Shown here one piece after another: positions 1 to 11,500 of a DNA stretch of 64,000 nt. Source of the stretch: Herbiconiux sp. VKM Ac-1786. GTDB lineage: Bacteria > Actinomycetota > Actinomycetes > Actinomycetales > Microbacteriaceae. The stretch is from NCBI RefSeq assembly GCF_015350805.1, contig NZ_JADKSG010000002.1:310001-374000 (forward strand), in the 5' to 3' direction. A program made the translations under genes and the position numbers. Under the pieces are notes generated by a model. The model was not told the origin of the DNA and searched no databases. It worked only from the letters and a program-made list of their open reading frames with translations. How positions within the stretch are numbered: position 1 is the stretch's first letter; each line of letters starts with the position of its first letter.

Positions 1-1
1 C

Positions 2-967
2 GTCACCGGCAGCACCGCCCAGGTCACCGAGCAGCTGTTCGGCATCACCCAGTTCGACCACGACGCCCGCTACGACGTGGCCGACGAGTTCGTCGACCTC
101 GCGCGCAGCCTGCTCGAGGACGTCTGGGACGACGACGCCTGGGTCTTCGACCGCGAGAGCAACACGCTGATCGACCCCGTGCGGATCCGCCCCGTGTCGT
201 ACCGCAGCGAGCACTTCTCCAGCCACGGGCTGTTCAAGGTGCCGCCGGGTCGGCAGCGCACCCCGGTGCTGTTCCAGGCCGGCATGTCGGGGCGGGGCCG
301 CGACTTCGGCGCGCGAAACGCCGAGGCGATGTTCATCCAGGGCCAGACCGCCGAGCAGGCGCGCACGGCCTCGCAGGACATCCGTTCCCGGGTCGCCGCC
401 GCGGGCCGCGACCCGCACGACCTCAAGATCATCAGCGGCGTCACGGTCACGGTGGCCCCGACCCGCGAGGAGGCGCTCGCGAAGCGCAGGGAGCTCGAGG
501 AGCAGTTCTCGATGGACGACGCGGCGGTGCTGTTCGCGGGCTTCACCGGCATCGACCTGCGCGCCCTCGACCGCTCGATGCCGATCGCGGACATCGCCGG
601 CACCGACCAGGGCCACACCCCGCTCGACCGGTACCGCTCCATGCCCGGCATCGAGACGGTGCAGGACGTGCTCGACGCCTTCCGGGTGCAGGAGCGCGGC
701 TTCGTGATCACCGGCTCGCCGGCCGAGGTCGCCGAGGAGCTCATCGCCACGGCCGAGACCGCCGACCTCGACGGCTATCTGCTCGAGCCCACCTTCGGCG
801 ACTCCGGGGCCTACGAGGAGTTCATCGCCCTGGTGCTGCCCGAACTCGAGGCCCGCGGTGCGTGGCGGCAGCCCGACCGCTCGCTCACCCTGCGCGAACG
901 CCTCGGCTTCCCCGGCCCGCACCCGGGCTTCCGCCCCTCGACGAAGAACCTCGAGCAGGGCGCCTGA
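2..967 (+). CDS. LLM-class flavin-dependent monooxygenase, C-terminal part (NtaA/SnaA/DmoA group), 5' cut by window
   Basis: The frame is already open at the window edge, so only the last 321 residues are present and the start is outside. Proteins of this TIM-barrel group use FMNH2 made by a partner reductase to oxidise compounds such as aminopolycarboxylates, dibenzothiophene derivatives or organosulfur compounds. The blocks TPVLFQAGMSGRGR and GARNAEAMFIQG, and a C-terminal GSPAEVAEEL segment, match the group. A full-length paralogue lies at 41096..42466 with the same blocks. The gene ends 4 bp before the convergent gene at 972, and a peptide-type ABC importer is nearby, so it may belong to a nutrient-scavenging cluster. 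The substrate cannot be read from the sequence. Confidence 0.88.
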   Translation, partial: VTGSTAQVTEQLFGITQFDHDARYDVADEFVDLARSLLEDVWDDDAWVFDRESNTLIDPVRIRPVSYRSEHFSSHGLFKVPPGRQRTPVLFQAGMSGRGRDFGARNAEAMFIQGQTAEQARTASQDIRSRVAAAGRDPHDLKIISGVTVTVAPTREEALAKRRELEEQFSMDDAAVLFAGFTGIDLRALDRSMPIADIAGTDQGHTPLDRYRSMPGIETVQDVLDAFRVQERGFVITGSPAEVAEELIATAETADLDGYLLEPTFGDSGAYEEFIALVLPELEARGAWRQPDRSLTLRERLGFPGPHPGFRPSTKNLEQGA

Positions 968-971
968 GCCG

Positions 972-2357
<1,386 letters not shown>

Positions 2358-2375
2358 GGCGACCTCCGTGGCGGG

Positions 2376-2409
2376 CACGCGCACGTCGCGCGTGTTGCGC
2401 GAGAGTGTA
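2376..2409 (-). promoter_or_regulatory. Candidate -10 element and inverted repeat before the Tat-exported protein
   Basis: On the minus strand a good -10 hexamer TACACT (2404..2409) precedes a perfect inverted repeat CACGCGC-ACGTC-GCGCGTG (2376..2394) that sits between the -10 and the GGAGG ribosome site. It could be an operator or a 5' UTR hairpin. No convincing -35 is seen. Confidence 0.35.
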
Positions 2410-2440
2410 GCGGCGGAAGGCCCCCGGGGATACGGCGGGT

Positions 2441-4126
2441 TCAGCCGAGGCGGATGCGCGGGGCCGCTGCCAGCAGCGCCTGCGTGTACGGGTGCGCCGG
2501 GCTGTCGAAGACAGCGGATGCGCGTCCCTGTTCGAGCACGCGACCGTCCTTCATCACGGCGAGCGTGTCGCTCATGTGCTGCACCACGCCGAGGTCGTGC
2601 GAGATGAAGAGGTAGGCGACGCCGTGCTCGCGCTGCAGCCGGTCGAGCAGGTCGAGGATCTGCGCCTGGATCGACACGTCGAGCGCCGACACCGGCTCGT
2701 CGAGCACGATCACGCGCGGCGACGGAGCGAGGGCGCGGGCGATGGAGACGCGCTGGCGCTGTCCGCCCGAGAGCTCGAGGGGGCGGGCTCCGGCGAGCGA
2801 CGGTGAGAGCCCGACATTGTCGAGCAGCTCGGCGAGCAGTTCATCGACGGGGCGGGCGGCGGATGCTCCCCGGAGGGCATCCGCGAGGATCTGCCGCACG
2901 GTCATCCGCGGGTCGAACGACGAGAGGGCGTCCTGGTAGACGGCGCCGACGAGCGGACGTCGGGAGCGGCGGTCGCGCTCGGGGCCGGGCGCCCAGGGGA
3001 GCCCGTCGAGGCGCACGGTGCCCGCGTCGGGGTCGGCGAGGCCGAGGGCGATGCGGGCGAGGGTGGTCTTGCCCGATCCGGACTCGCCGACGAGGCCGAG
3101 GGTGGTGCCCGCGGGGAGTGTCAGCGTGACGTCGTCGACCGCGAGCCGGTCGCCGAACCGCTTCGAGACGCCCGAGATCTCCAGCACGGGAGCCGCCGAC
3201 ACAGGAGGCACCGGCCGAGCGGCCGTCGACGCGGCGGCGGGCACGGGTCGCGCCGGCGACGCTGCCGCCGCGCTCAGCGCCACCCCGCGCGGCACCCCCG
3301 TCGGCACCGCGCGCAGCAGCGCCTTCGTGTACTCGTGCTGCGGGTCGCCGAGCACCTGTGCCGCCGGCCCCGACTCGACGACGCGGCCCGCGCGCATCAC
3401 GAGCACGTCGTCGGCGATGCGGGACACGACCGCGAGGTCGTGGCTGATGAAGAGCAGCCCGGTTCCGGCGTCGCGCACGCCCTCGAGCAGCGCGAGGATC
3501 TGCGCCTGCACCGTGCTGTCCAGCGCCGTCGTCGGCTCGTCGGCGATCACGAGGCGCGGCGACGCGGCCAGCGCCGAGGCGATCAGCGCGCGCTGGCGCA
3601 GGCCGCCCGAGAGCTCGCCCGAGCGCTGGTGCACGCGCGAGGCGGGGTCGGGCATCCCGACCGACTCGAGCAGGGAGAGCACCCGCGCGCGCCGCTCGGC
3701 CGCCGAGAGCCTGGTGTGCAGCCGCAGCGCGTCGCCGATCTCGCGCCCGATCGGCCGCAGCGGGTCGAGCGACACGAGCGCGTCCTGCACGACCAGCCCG
3801 ACCTCCCGCCCGCGAAGCCGTCGCCAGGCGGCGCCCGAGAGGCCCCGGGCGATCCCGTCGGCGCCGACCGCTCCGAGAACGGATGCTCCGCCCACCTTCA
3901 GCGCCGTCGCCGACGTCCAGGCCCCGGCACCCGCCAGCCCCACCAGCGATCGCGCGGTGACCGACTTGCCCGACCCCGACTCGCCCACGATCGCGAGCGC
4001 CCGCCCGGCCTCGAGCGTGAAGGACACCCCGTCGACCACCGCCGGACCGCGCCGGGCCCCCCGCCCGCCGAACCCGACCCGCAGCCCCTCGACCCGCAGC
4101 AGAACCTCGCCAGGCACGCCGCTCAT
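2441..4126 (-). CDS. Peptide-type ABC importer, two ATPase domains fused (DppD-DppF arrangement)
   Basis: 561 residues. It powers uptake of the ligand brought by the lipoprotein encoded first in the operon. The first half has Walker A GESGSGKSVT, signature LSGGLRQRA and Walker B VIADEPTTALD. The second half has GESGSGKTTL, LSGGQRQRV and VIVLDEPVSALD, so both nucleotide-binding domains look active. A short Ala/Pro linker separates them. In many bacteria these are two proteins; the single-chain form is common in actinobacteria. The start overlaps the stop of the permease gene by 4 bases (ATGA), indicating translational coupling. It is the last gene of the four-gene operon. Confidence 0.93.
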   Translation of the reverse strand: MSGVPGEVLLRVEGLRVGFGGRGARRGPAVVDGVSFTLEAGRALAIVGESGSGKSVTARSLVGLAGAGAWTSATALKVGGASVLGAVGADGIARGLSGAAWRRLRGREVGLVVQDALVSLDPLRPIGREIGDALRLHTRLSAAERRARVLSLLESVGMPDPASRVHQRSGELSGGLRQRALIASALAASPRLVIADEPTTALDSTVQAQILALLEGVRDAGTGLLFISHDLAVVSRIADDVLVMRAGRVVESGPAAQVLGDPQHEYTKALLRAVPTGVPRGVALSAAAASPARPVPAAASTAARPVPPVSAAPVLEISGVSKRFGDRLAVDDVTLTLPAGTTLGLVGESGSGKTTLARIALGLADPDAGTVRLDGLPWAPGPERDRRSRRPLVGAVYQDALSSFDPRMTVRQILADALRGASAARPVDELLAELLDNVGLSPSLAGARPLELSGGQRQRVSIARALAPSPRVIVLDEPVSALDVSIQAQILDLLDRLQREHGVAYLFISHDLGVVQHMSDTLAVMKDGRVLEQGRASAVFDSPAHPYTQALLAAAPRIRLG

Positions 4127-4980
4127 CGCGCCCCCCGCGTCTGCAGCGCCCGCCCCAGCACCGTCGTCGCCGCGGCCGCCAGCACGATCGCGAGCCCTGG
4201 GAAGAACGTCATCCACCACGCCGTCGCCAGGTAGTTCTTGCCCGCGTAGAGCATCGCGCCCCACTCGGCGGCGGGCGGCGAGGCACCGAGCCCGAGGTAG
4301 CTGAGCGCGGCAGCCCAGACGATCGCCTGCCCGACGCCCAGCGTGACCAGCACGAACACGGGCAGCACGGCGTTCGGCAGGATGTGCCGCACCAGGATCC
4401 GCCCCCGCGACCGCCCCAGCACCACGGCCGCCTCCACGTACGGCGAGGTCGCGACCGAGCGCGCCTGGGCCCGGATGATCCGCGCGTACCCCGGCGCCGT
4501 CGCCAGCCCCACCGCGATGGTCGAGGTGACGATGCCCGGCCCGTAGACCGTGATCACGAGCAGCGCCAGCAGCAGCCCGGGGAACGCGAACAGCACCTCG
4601 AGCAGCCGGTTCACGCCGAAGTCGACGAACCGCCCGCCGAGCGCGGCGGCGAGTCCCAGCACGAGCGCGAGCACGATGCCGATCGCGGTCGCGGCGACGC
4701 CGATCACGAGCGAGGTGCCGGCGCCGTGCACGATGCGGGTGTAGATGTCCCGGCCCGATTCGTCGGTGCCGAGCGGATGCCCCCACCGCGGCGACAGGAA
4801 CGCGTCGACAGGGGCGATCGCGAACGGGTCTCCCGGTGCGAGCACCGCGGGCGCCACGGCTGCGACGACGAGCAGCGCCAGCACGGCGACGGCGACCCAC
4901 TGGGCGGGGCCGATCATCCGTCGCCCGCGCCGGTCGGCCGGAGCGACGGCGGCCACCGTCGACACGGGAGGAAGGCTCAT
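4123..4980 (-). CDS. ABC importer permease, DppC/OppC family
   Basis: 285 residues, an integral membrane subunit of the oligopeptide/nickel-type importer. Hydrophobic segments begin near residue 26, and the cytoplasmic coupling (EAA) loop reads EAAVVLGRSRGRILVRHILP. The N-terminal LGTDESGRDIYTRIVHGA stretch is characteristic of the C-type permease. I chose the ATG at 4980 because it gives a normal family N-terminus and overlaps the stop of the preceding permease by 4 bases (ATGA); the longer open frame upstream is a shadow of that gene. Confidence 0.92.
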   Translation of the reverse strand: MSLPPVSTVAAVAPADRRGRRMIGPAQWVAVAVLALLVVAAVAPAVLAPGDPFAIAPVDAFLSPRWGHPLGTDESGRDIYTRIVHGAGTSLVIGVAATAIGIVLALVLGLAAALGGRFVDFGVNRLLEVLFAFPGLLLALLVITVYGPGIVTSTIAVGLATAPGYARIIRAQARSVATSPYVEAAVVLGRSRGRILVRHILPNAVLPVFVLVTLGVGQAIVWAAALSYLGLGASPPAAEWGAMLYAGKNYLATAWWMTFFPGLAIVLAAAATTVLGRALQTRGAR

Positions 4981-5978
4981 GCTCGCACCCCCGCCAGCCG
5001 CGGGTCGGCGATCCGCGACACGACGTCGGTCAGCAGCGTCATCGCCACGTACCCCACCGCCACCACGAGCACGACGCCGATCACGAGCGGCACGTCCCGC
5101 AGTTGCACGGCGTTCAGCAGCGTGCGCCCGAGCCCCGGCCGGGCGAAGATCGTCTCGACCACCACTGCGCCGGAGATCAGCCAGCCGAACGCCCAGCCCG
5201 AGAGGGCGATGCCGGGCAGCGCCCCGTGCCGCAGCACGTGCCGCCACCGCACACCCGCCTCGCCCTCGCCGCGGGCGCGGGCCGAGAGCACGAACGGCGC
5301 CTCGAGGGCGTCGAGCACCGACTCGCGCATGACCTGGCCGAGGAATCCGGCGAGCGGCAGCGCGAGGGTCAGCACGGGCAGCACCAGCCCGGCCGGCGCG
5401 TCGGTGCTGACCGCGGGGAACCAGCGCAGGGTCGTGCTGAACACGAGCACCAGCACGGTCGCCAGCCAGAAGTGCGGCACCGCGGCGGCGACGATCTCGA
5501 GGCCCGAGCCGACGGCGGCGGCGACGCGGCCCCCGCGGGTCGACCACACGGCGAGCCCGAGGGCGAGCAGCCACGCGACGGTCAGGGCCAGCACGGCCAG
5601 CAGCAGGGTGCCGCCGATCTGGCTGCCGATGATCGATGCCACCGACTGCCGCTGCGAGTACGAGGAGCCGAGGTCGCCGGAGACGAGCCGGCCGAGGTAG
5701 CGCAGGTACTGCACCCAGATCGGCTGGTCGAAGCCGTACTCGGTGCGCACGGCGGCCAGCGCCTCGGCGCTCGCCTGCGATCCGGGCCCGCCCAGCACGG
5801 CCTGCGCCGGGTCGCCCGGGATCAGCCGCAGCCCGAAGAACGTCAGGGTCGCCGCCGCCCAGAGCACGAACACGGCGCCGCCGAGAGCGGCCGCGACGCG
5901 CAGGGCCCCGACGCGCAGGGCACCCCCGCGCAGGGCGCCGCCGCGCAGCGCGCCGCCGCGCATCCGCCCGCTACTCAC
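4977..5978 (-). CDS. ABC importer permease, DppB/OppB family
   Basis: 333 residues. The core is typical: a first membrane helix ending in LTFFGLRLIPGDPA, several further helices and an EAA-type loop near ALEAPFVLSARARGEGEAG. The odd part is the N-terminus, where residues 7-27 repeat RGGAL/RVGAL from a 15-base tandem repeat (about 5901..5960). The start at 5978 overlaps the stop of the substrate-binding gene by 8 bases. A second ATG at 5963 (MRGGAL) is an equally possible start, which would shorten the repeat-bearing leader only slightly. Confidence 0.9.
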   Translation of the reverse strand: MSSGRMRGGALRGGALRGGALRVGALRVAAALGGAVFVLWAAATLTFFGLRLIPGDPAQAVLGGPGSQASAEALAAVRTEYGFDQPIWVQYLRYLGRLVSGDLGSSYSQRQSVASIIGSQIGGTLLLAVLALTVAWLLALGLAVWSTRGGRVAAAVGSGLEIVAAAVPHFWLATVLVLVFSTTLRWFPAVSTDAPAGLVLPVLTLALPLAGFLGQVMRESVLDALEAPFVLSARARGEGEAGVRWRHVLRHGALPGIALSGWAFGWLISGAVVVETIFARPGLGRTLLNAVQLRDVPLVIGVVLVVAVGYVAMTLLTDVVSRIADPRLAGVRA

Positions 5979-7626
5979 TCACCCAGGTGTCGCCGAAGTA
6001 CGGGATCTGCAGCGTCGGCAGGAGCGACAGCCCCTGCACCCGGTCGCCGTAGCCGATCTTCTGCAGGTGGTCGTACAGCGGCAGCACGTACGCGCCGTCG
6101 GCCAGCAACTGCTGCGCCTTCTCGTACAGGGCGGCCCGCTCGTCGGGGTCGGTGGTCTGCCCCGCCGCGGTCACGGCGTCATCGAGCTCGGGGATCGACA
6201 CGTGCGCGTTGTTCGGGTGGTAGCCGCTCGGCGCCGGGATGATGTTCTCCGAGTCGTAGAGGATGCGCAGCACGTCGGGGGAGTTCTTCGTGTAGATCGC
6301 GCTGGTCAGGTCGAAGTCCCAGGAGCCGAGCGCGGCGTACCAGCTCGACAGGTCCATCGGGTGCAGCTCGACGTCGAAGCCGACCGCCTTCGTGGTGGCC
6401 TGGATCTGCTCGAACAGCGACACCTCCGCCGGGATCGACTGGTTCGTCGAGACAGGGAAGTCGACCGTCAGCCGCTCGCCGTCCTTGGTGCGGTAGCCCT
6501 CGGAGTCGCGCGACGTCCAGCCGGCCTCGTCGAGCAGCTGGTTCGCCCTGTCGGCGTCGATGGCGTAGTCGTCCTCGAACGAGGCGCCGAACGGCGTCGA
6601 CGACGACAGCACCGAGTACGAGCGCTCGACGGTGCCGAAGAACAGGCTCTGGATGCCCGGGTTCACGTCGGCCGCGGCGATGAAGGCCTTTCGCACCGAC
6701 TCGTCGTCGAACGGCGCGTAGCCCGAGTTCAGCTCGAGGCGGATCGAGGCTCCGGGCAGCGCGCCGGTGAGCACGTCGAGGCCGCTGCCGTCGGCGGTCG
6801 CGGCCACGACGTTGTCGGGCTGCATCTCGTCGATCACGTCGACCTCGCCCGACTGCAGCGCGGCGAAGCGGGTGGCCGGGTCGGGGATGAAGCGCCACTC
6901 GATCGTGTCGAGGTAGGCCGGGCCCTCGTGGGTCGCGCCCGCAGGCGCCGAGGTCCAGTCGTCGTTGCGGGTGAGGGTCACGTGGTCCTGCTTGACCCAC
7001 TCCGAGAACACGAACGGGCCGGTGCCGATCGGCGCCTCGCAGTTGGCCCCCATGCCGCGCTCGAGGCCGGCGGGCGACTCCATCGCGAGCCAGGTCTGGG
7101 CGAGCGACTCGAGCAGCGCGCTGTCGGGCTCGCTCAGCACGAAGCGGGCGACGGTGGGGGAGACGACCTCGACCGAGGAGACCTTGCCGAGCGCGAGGAT
7201 CGCGGTCGAGGAGGCGGTCTCCGGGTCCTTCATGTGCGCGACGTTCGCGGCGACCGCGGCGGCATCCATCGGCGTGCCGTCGGTGAACGCGATGCCGTCG
7301 CGGAGGGTGACGTCCCAGCTCAGGCCGTCCTCGGCCGCGACGCCCGACTCAGCGAGCCAGGGCACGATGGCGCCGGTCTCGTCCTGCGAGAACAGCGACT
7401 CGAGCACGTTGGTGCCCACGAGGGCCTGCGGCATGTTGCCTCCGACGTGCGGGTCGAGGCACGTGGGCTCGCCGAAGCCGGTCGCGTAGGTGAGGGTGCC
7501 GCCGGCGACGGGAGTCGCGGGGGTGTCCGACGGTCCGGCGTCGGCCGAGCATCCGGCCAGCAGCAGGGCGGAGGCGGTGGCCAGCCCGGCGAGGGAGAGG
7601 GCGAGGGAGCGGTGACGCAGGGGCAC
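5971..7626 (-). CDS. ABC importer substrate-binding lipoprotein, solute-binding family 5
   Basis: 551 residues with a GTG start. A lipoprotein signal ends in LLLAGC, so the mature protein is lipid-anchored on the outer face of the membrane. The family 5 fold binds peptides, nickel-peptide complexes or other small solutes. Conserved blocks include TLTYATGFGEPTCLDPH and FTDGTPMDAAAVAANVAHM near the N-terminus. It is the first gene of the operon with the two permeases and the fused ATPase, and it is divergent from the TetR gene at 7725. The ligand cannot be predicted. The nearby flavin monooxygenase suggests, weakly, a scavenged organic compound. Confidence 0.93.
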   Translation of the reverse strand: MPLRHRSLALSLAGLATASALLLAGCSADAGPSDTPATPVAGGTLTYATGFGEPTCLDPHVGGNMPQALVGTNVLESLFSQDETGAIVPWLAESGVAAEDGLSWDVTLRDGIAFTDGTPMDAAAVAANVAHMKDPETASSTAILALGKVSSVEVVSPTVARFVLSEPDSALLESLAQTWLAMESPAGLERGMGANCEAPIGTGPFVFSEWVKQDHVTLTRNDDWTSAPAGATHEGPAYLDTIEWRFIPDPATRFAALQSGEVDVIDEMQPDNVVAATADGSGLDVLTGALPGASIRLELNSGYAPFDDESVRKAFIAAADVNPGIQSLFFGTVERSYSVLSSSTPFGASFEDDYAIDADRANQLLDEAGWTSRDSEGYRTKDGERLTVDFPVSTNQSIPAEVSLFEQIQATTKAVGFDVELHPMDLSSWYAALGSWDFDLTSAIYTKNSPDVLRILYDSENIIPAPSGYHPNNAHVSIPELDDAVTAAGQTTDPDERAALYEKAQQLLADGAYVLPLYDHLQKIGYGDRVQGLSLLPTLQIPYFGDTWVSE

Positions 7627-7724
7627 GACGGAGCCGTTCTGTATGGGATGGTGGGAGGGCGATCTGCTGTGATCGTCACCCAGTCTAATTCTTGTACGCG
7701 ATCTATTTATTCCCGGGAGCGAGA

Positions 7725-8300
7725 ATGGCCGGTCGGCCCAGGGCCTCGTCGCAGCGGATGCTCGAGGAGGCCGCCTCCGAGCTCTTCCTCGAGCAGGGCT
7801 ACGCGAAGACCACCATCGAGCAGATCACGCGCCGCGCCGGGGTCAGCCGCAACACCTTCTTCAACTACTTCCCCGGCAAGGCCGATCTGCTCTGGGTCGA
7901 GCTCGACGCGAGCCGGGCGGTGCTGACGGATGCTCTCGCCGCAGCCCCCGCGAGCACCGACCCCCTGGCCGCCGTCGAGGCGGCCCTCGTCACGACGGCG
8001 GCCGCCCTCACCCCCGGCCGAGCGCCGCTCGTGCTCACCCAGTGGGAGGTGATGGGCATCGACGAGGAGCTGAAGGCCGCCGGACTCGCCCGCGCGCTCG
8101 CCCACGCCGGAGTCGTCGAGGCCTTCGTCCTCGGTCGCGGCCTCGACGCCCTGACCGCACGGGGGATCGCCCTCGCGGTGGTGGGTGCCGCTTCGGCCGC
8201 CGTGGGGCGGTGGGCCGCCGACGGACCGGAGCGCGCACCGCTCGAGACGTATCTGCAGAAGGTCGTGCATCCTGTGCTCTCGGGCTTCGGCATCGGTTAG
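7725..8300 (+). CDS. TetR/AcrR family transcriptional regulator
   Basis: 191 residues. The N-terminal helix-turn-helix is clear (ITRRAGVSRNTFFNYFPGKA, about residues 38-57). The C-terminal ligand domain is family-typical but unspecific. The ATG at 7725 is preferred to the in-frame TTG 33 bases upstream because it gives the usual N-terminus and has GGGAG upstream. It is divergent from the ABC operon with about 100 bases between starts, including an AT-rich patch around 7685..7711. Control of that operon is the simplest guess, but no clear palindrome was found to prove it. Confidence 0.9.
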   Translation: MAGRPRASSQRMLEEAASELFLEQGYAKTTIEQITRRAGVSRNTFFNYFPGKADLLWVELDASRAVLTDALAAAPASTDPLAAVEAALVTTAAALTPGRAPLVLTQWEVMGIDEELKAAGLARALAHAGVVEAFVLGRGLDALTARGIALAVVGAASAAVGRWAADGPERAPLETYLQKVVHPVLSGFGIG

Positions 8301-8309
8301 AATCGCCTA

Positions 8310-8531
8310 CTGAACGACTGTGAACCGGCCATCACCGGGGAGTCTTCGGAAGAACGGCGGCCGGGCGACCGGAGGCCAAGTAGAACCGAACGGGTCGGGC
8401 CCGTCACAGCCTATGAACGAGCGGCCATCCGGGGCGAACGCACCGGGCGGCAAGCGAGGTGGTACCACGGCGGGTGAGAGCCCACCGTCCTCGTGGAACA
8501 GGCAGCACCGATCAGGCCGTCCAGGAGAACC
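8310..8531 (+). promoter_or_regulatory. ileS T-box leader (translational, actinobacterial type)
   Basis: The leader senses uncharged tRNA-Ile. A short stem I region begins GAACCGGCC and carries the isoleucine specifier ATC at about 8330. The T-box core GCGAGGTGGTACCACGG lies at about 8453..8470, where GGTGG pairs with the tRNA acceptor end. A hairpin GGGTGAGAGCCC (8472..8483) and a CCGTCCTCGTGG block follow. No U-run terminator is present, and the ileS ribosome site AGGAG directly follows, which fits the known translational T-boxes of actinobacterial ileS rather than the attenuator type of Firmicutes. Confidence 0.85.
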
Positions 8532-11500
8532 ATGACGTACCCCAAAGACTCCGACGAGTTCAGCTCCGTCGTCCCGTCGCCGAGCTTCCCCGAGGTGGAG
8601 GAGGGCGTGCTCGCCTTCTGGAAGGGCGACGACACCTTCCGCTCGTCCATCGCGAACCGCGAGAGCGGCGCCGAGTGGGTCTTCTACGACGGCCCGCCGT
8701 TCGCCAACGGCCTGCCTCACTACGGGCACCTGCTCACCGGCTACGCCAAGGACGTGTTCCCGCGCTTCCAGACCATGCGCGGCAAGAAGGTCGACCGCCG
8801 CTTCGGCTGGGACACCCACGGCCTGCCGGCCGAGCTCGAGGCGATGAAACAGCTCGGCATCACCGAGAAGAGCCAGATCGAGGAGATGGGCGTCGAGGTC
8901 TTCAACGCCGCCTCCCGCAAGTCCGTGCTGAAGTACACCGACGAGTGGCGCGCCTACGTCACCCGCCAGGCCCGCTGGGTCGACTTCGACAACGACTACA
9001 AGACGCTCGACACCACGTTCATGGAGAGCGTGCTCTGGGCCTTCAAGCAGCTGCACACGAAGGGCCTCGCCTACGAGGGCTACCGCGTGCTGCCCTACTG
9101 CTGGAAGGACGAGACGCCGCTGTCCAACCACGAGCTGCGGATGGACGACGACGTCTACCAGATGCGCCAGGACCAGACGGTCACGGTCACCTTCCCGCTC
9201 GTCGGATCGCGCGCCGAGGCGCTCGGGCTCACCGCCGTGCGCGCCCTCGCCTGGACGACGACGCCGTGGACGCTGCCCACCAACATGGCGCTCGCGGTCG
9301 GCCCCGACATCGACTACGCCGTGGTGCCCGCCGGTCCGAACGGAACCGCCGACGCCGAGGTGGCGCGCGAAGGGGAGGGCGGGCAGACGGTGCTCGTCGC
9401 CGACTACCTGCTCGCGAGCGACCTGGTCGGCAACTACGCCAAGGAGCTCGGCTACGACTCGGCCGACGAGGCCCGCGCATCCGTCACCCGCACCCTGACG
9501 GGCCGCGAACTCGAGGGCGTCGCCTACGCGCGGCTCTGGGACTACTACGCCGACACCGAGAAGTGGGGCACCCAGAACGCCTGGCAGATCCTCGTGGCCG
9601 ACTACGTCTCGACCACCGACGGCACCGGCATCGTGCACCAGGCGCCCGCCTACGGCGAGGAGGACCAGAAGGTCTGCGAGGCCGCCGGCATCCCCGTGAT
9701 CATCTCGGTCGACGACGGCGGGCGCTTCCTCTCGACCGTCTCCGACGTGGCCGGGCAGCACGTGTTCGAGGCGAACAAGCCGCTCACGCAGCTGCTGAAG
9801 GCCGAGGGCCGGCTGATGCGCCAGGCGAGCTACGAGCACAGCTACCCGCACTGCTGGCGCTGCCGCAACCCGCTGATCTACAAGGCGGTGTCGAGCTGGT
9901 TCGTGCGCGTCACGAGCATCCGCGACCGCATGGAGGAGCTCAACCAGCAGATCGACTGGGTGCCCGAGAACGTCAAGGACGGGCAGTTCGGCAAGTGGCT
10001 CTCCGGCGCCCGCGACTGGTCGATCTCGCGCAACCGCTACTGGGGCTCGCCCATCCCGGTGTGGAAGAGCGACGACCCCGAGTACCCGCGCGTCGACGTC
10101 TACGGCTCGCTGGCCGAGCTCGAGGCCGACTTCGGCACGCTGCCGCTGAACCGCGACGGCGAGCCCGACCTGCACCGGCCCTTCATCGACGACCTCACCC
10201 GGCCGAACCCCGACGACCCCACCGGGCGCTCCACCATGCGCCGCATCCCCGACGTCTTCGACGTCTGGTTCGACTCGGGATCGATGCCGTTCGCCCAGGT
10301 GCACTACCCGTTCGAGAACCAGGACTGGTTCCGCACCCACAGCCCCGCCGACTTCATCGTCGAGTACATCGGTCAGACCCGCGGCTGGTTCTACGTGATG
10401 CACGTGCTCTCGACCGCGCTGTTCGACCGGCCGGCGTTCCGCAACGTGATCAGCCACGGCATCGTGCTCGGCTCCGACGGGCAGAAGATGTCGAAGTCGC
10501 TGCGCAACTACCCTGACGTGTCCGAGGTCTTCGACCGCGACGGCTCGGATGCGATGCGCTGGTTCCTGATGTCGAGCTCGGTGCTGCGCGGGGGCAACCT
10601 CGTCGTCACCGAGGAGGGCATCCGCCAGGGCGTGCGCGAGCTGCTGCTGCCGCTGTGGAGCACGTACTACTTCTTCACCCTCTACGCGAACTCGGCCACC
10701 GAGGGCGGGTACGAGGCGCAGTGGCGCACCGACTCGACCGACGTGCTCGACCGCTACCTGCTGGCCAAGACCCGCGAGCTCGTGCAGTCGGTGACCGCCG
10801 ACCTCGAGGCGCTGGACGCGACCGTCGCCTCGGCCAAGCTCCGCGACTTCGCCGACGTGCTGACCAACTGGTACGTGCGCCGCTCGCGCGACCGCTTCTG
10901 GTCGGGCGACGACCACGCCGCGTTCGACACCCTCTACACCGTGCTGGAGACCGTGACCCGGGTGGCCGCGCCGCTCATCCCGCTGGTCGCCGAGGCGATG
11001 TGGAAGGGCCTCACCGGCGGACGCAGCGTGCACCTGACCGACTGGCCCGACGAGAACGACTTCCCGGCCGACGCCGGCCTCGTGCACACCATGGACACCG
11101 TACGCGCCATCTCGTCCACCGCGCTGTCGCTGCGCAAGCAGAACGGCCTGCGCGTGCGCCTCCCGCTCGCCGGGCTCACCATCGTCACCGACGACGCGTC
11201 GAACCTGGCGCAGTTCGAGGCGATCCTCCGCGACGAGCTGAACGTGAAGAGTGTGAGCTTCGTCGACCAGCACGCCACGAGCGCCGCCGAGTTCGGCATC
11301 ACCTCGCGCCTCACGGTGAACGCCCGCGTGGCCGGCCCGCGCCTCGGCAAGAGCGTGCAGCAGGCCATCAAGGGCGCCCGCTCGGGCGACTGGAACGAGA
11401 TCAACGGCGTCGTGAACGCCGGCGGCATCGACCTGCTCGAGGGCGAGTACGAGCTCGTGCTCGAGGCCGCGGCCGACTCGGCCGAGGGGGAGTCGGGGCG

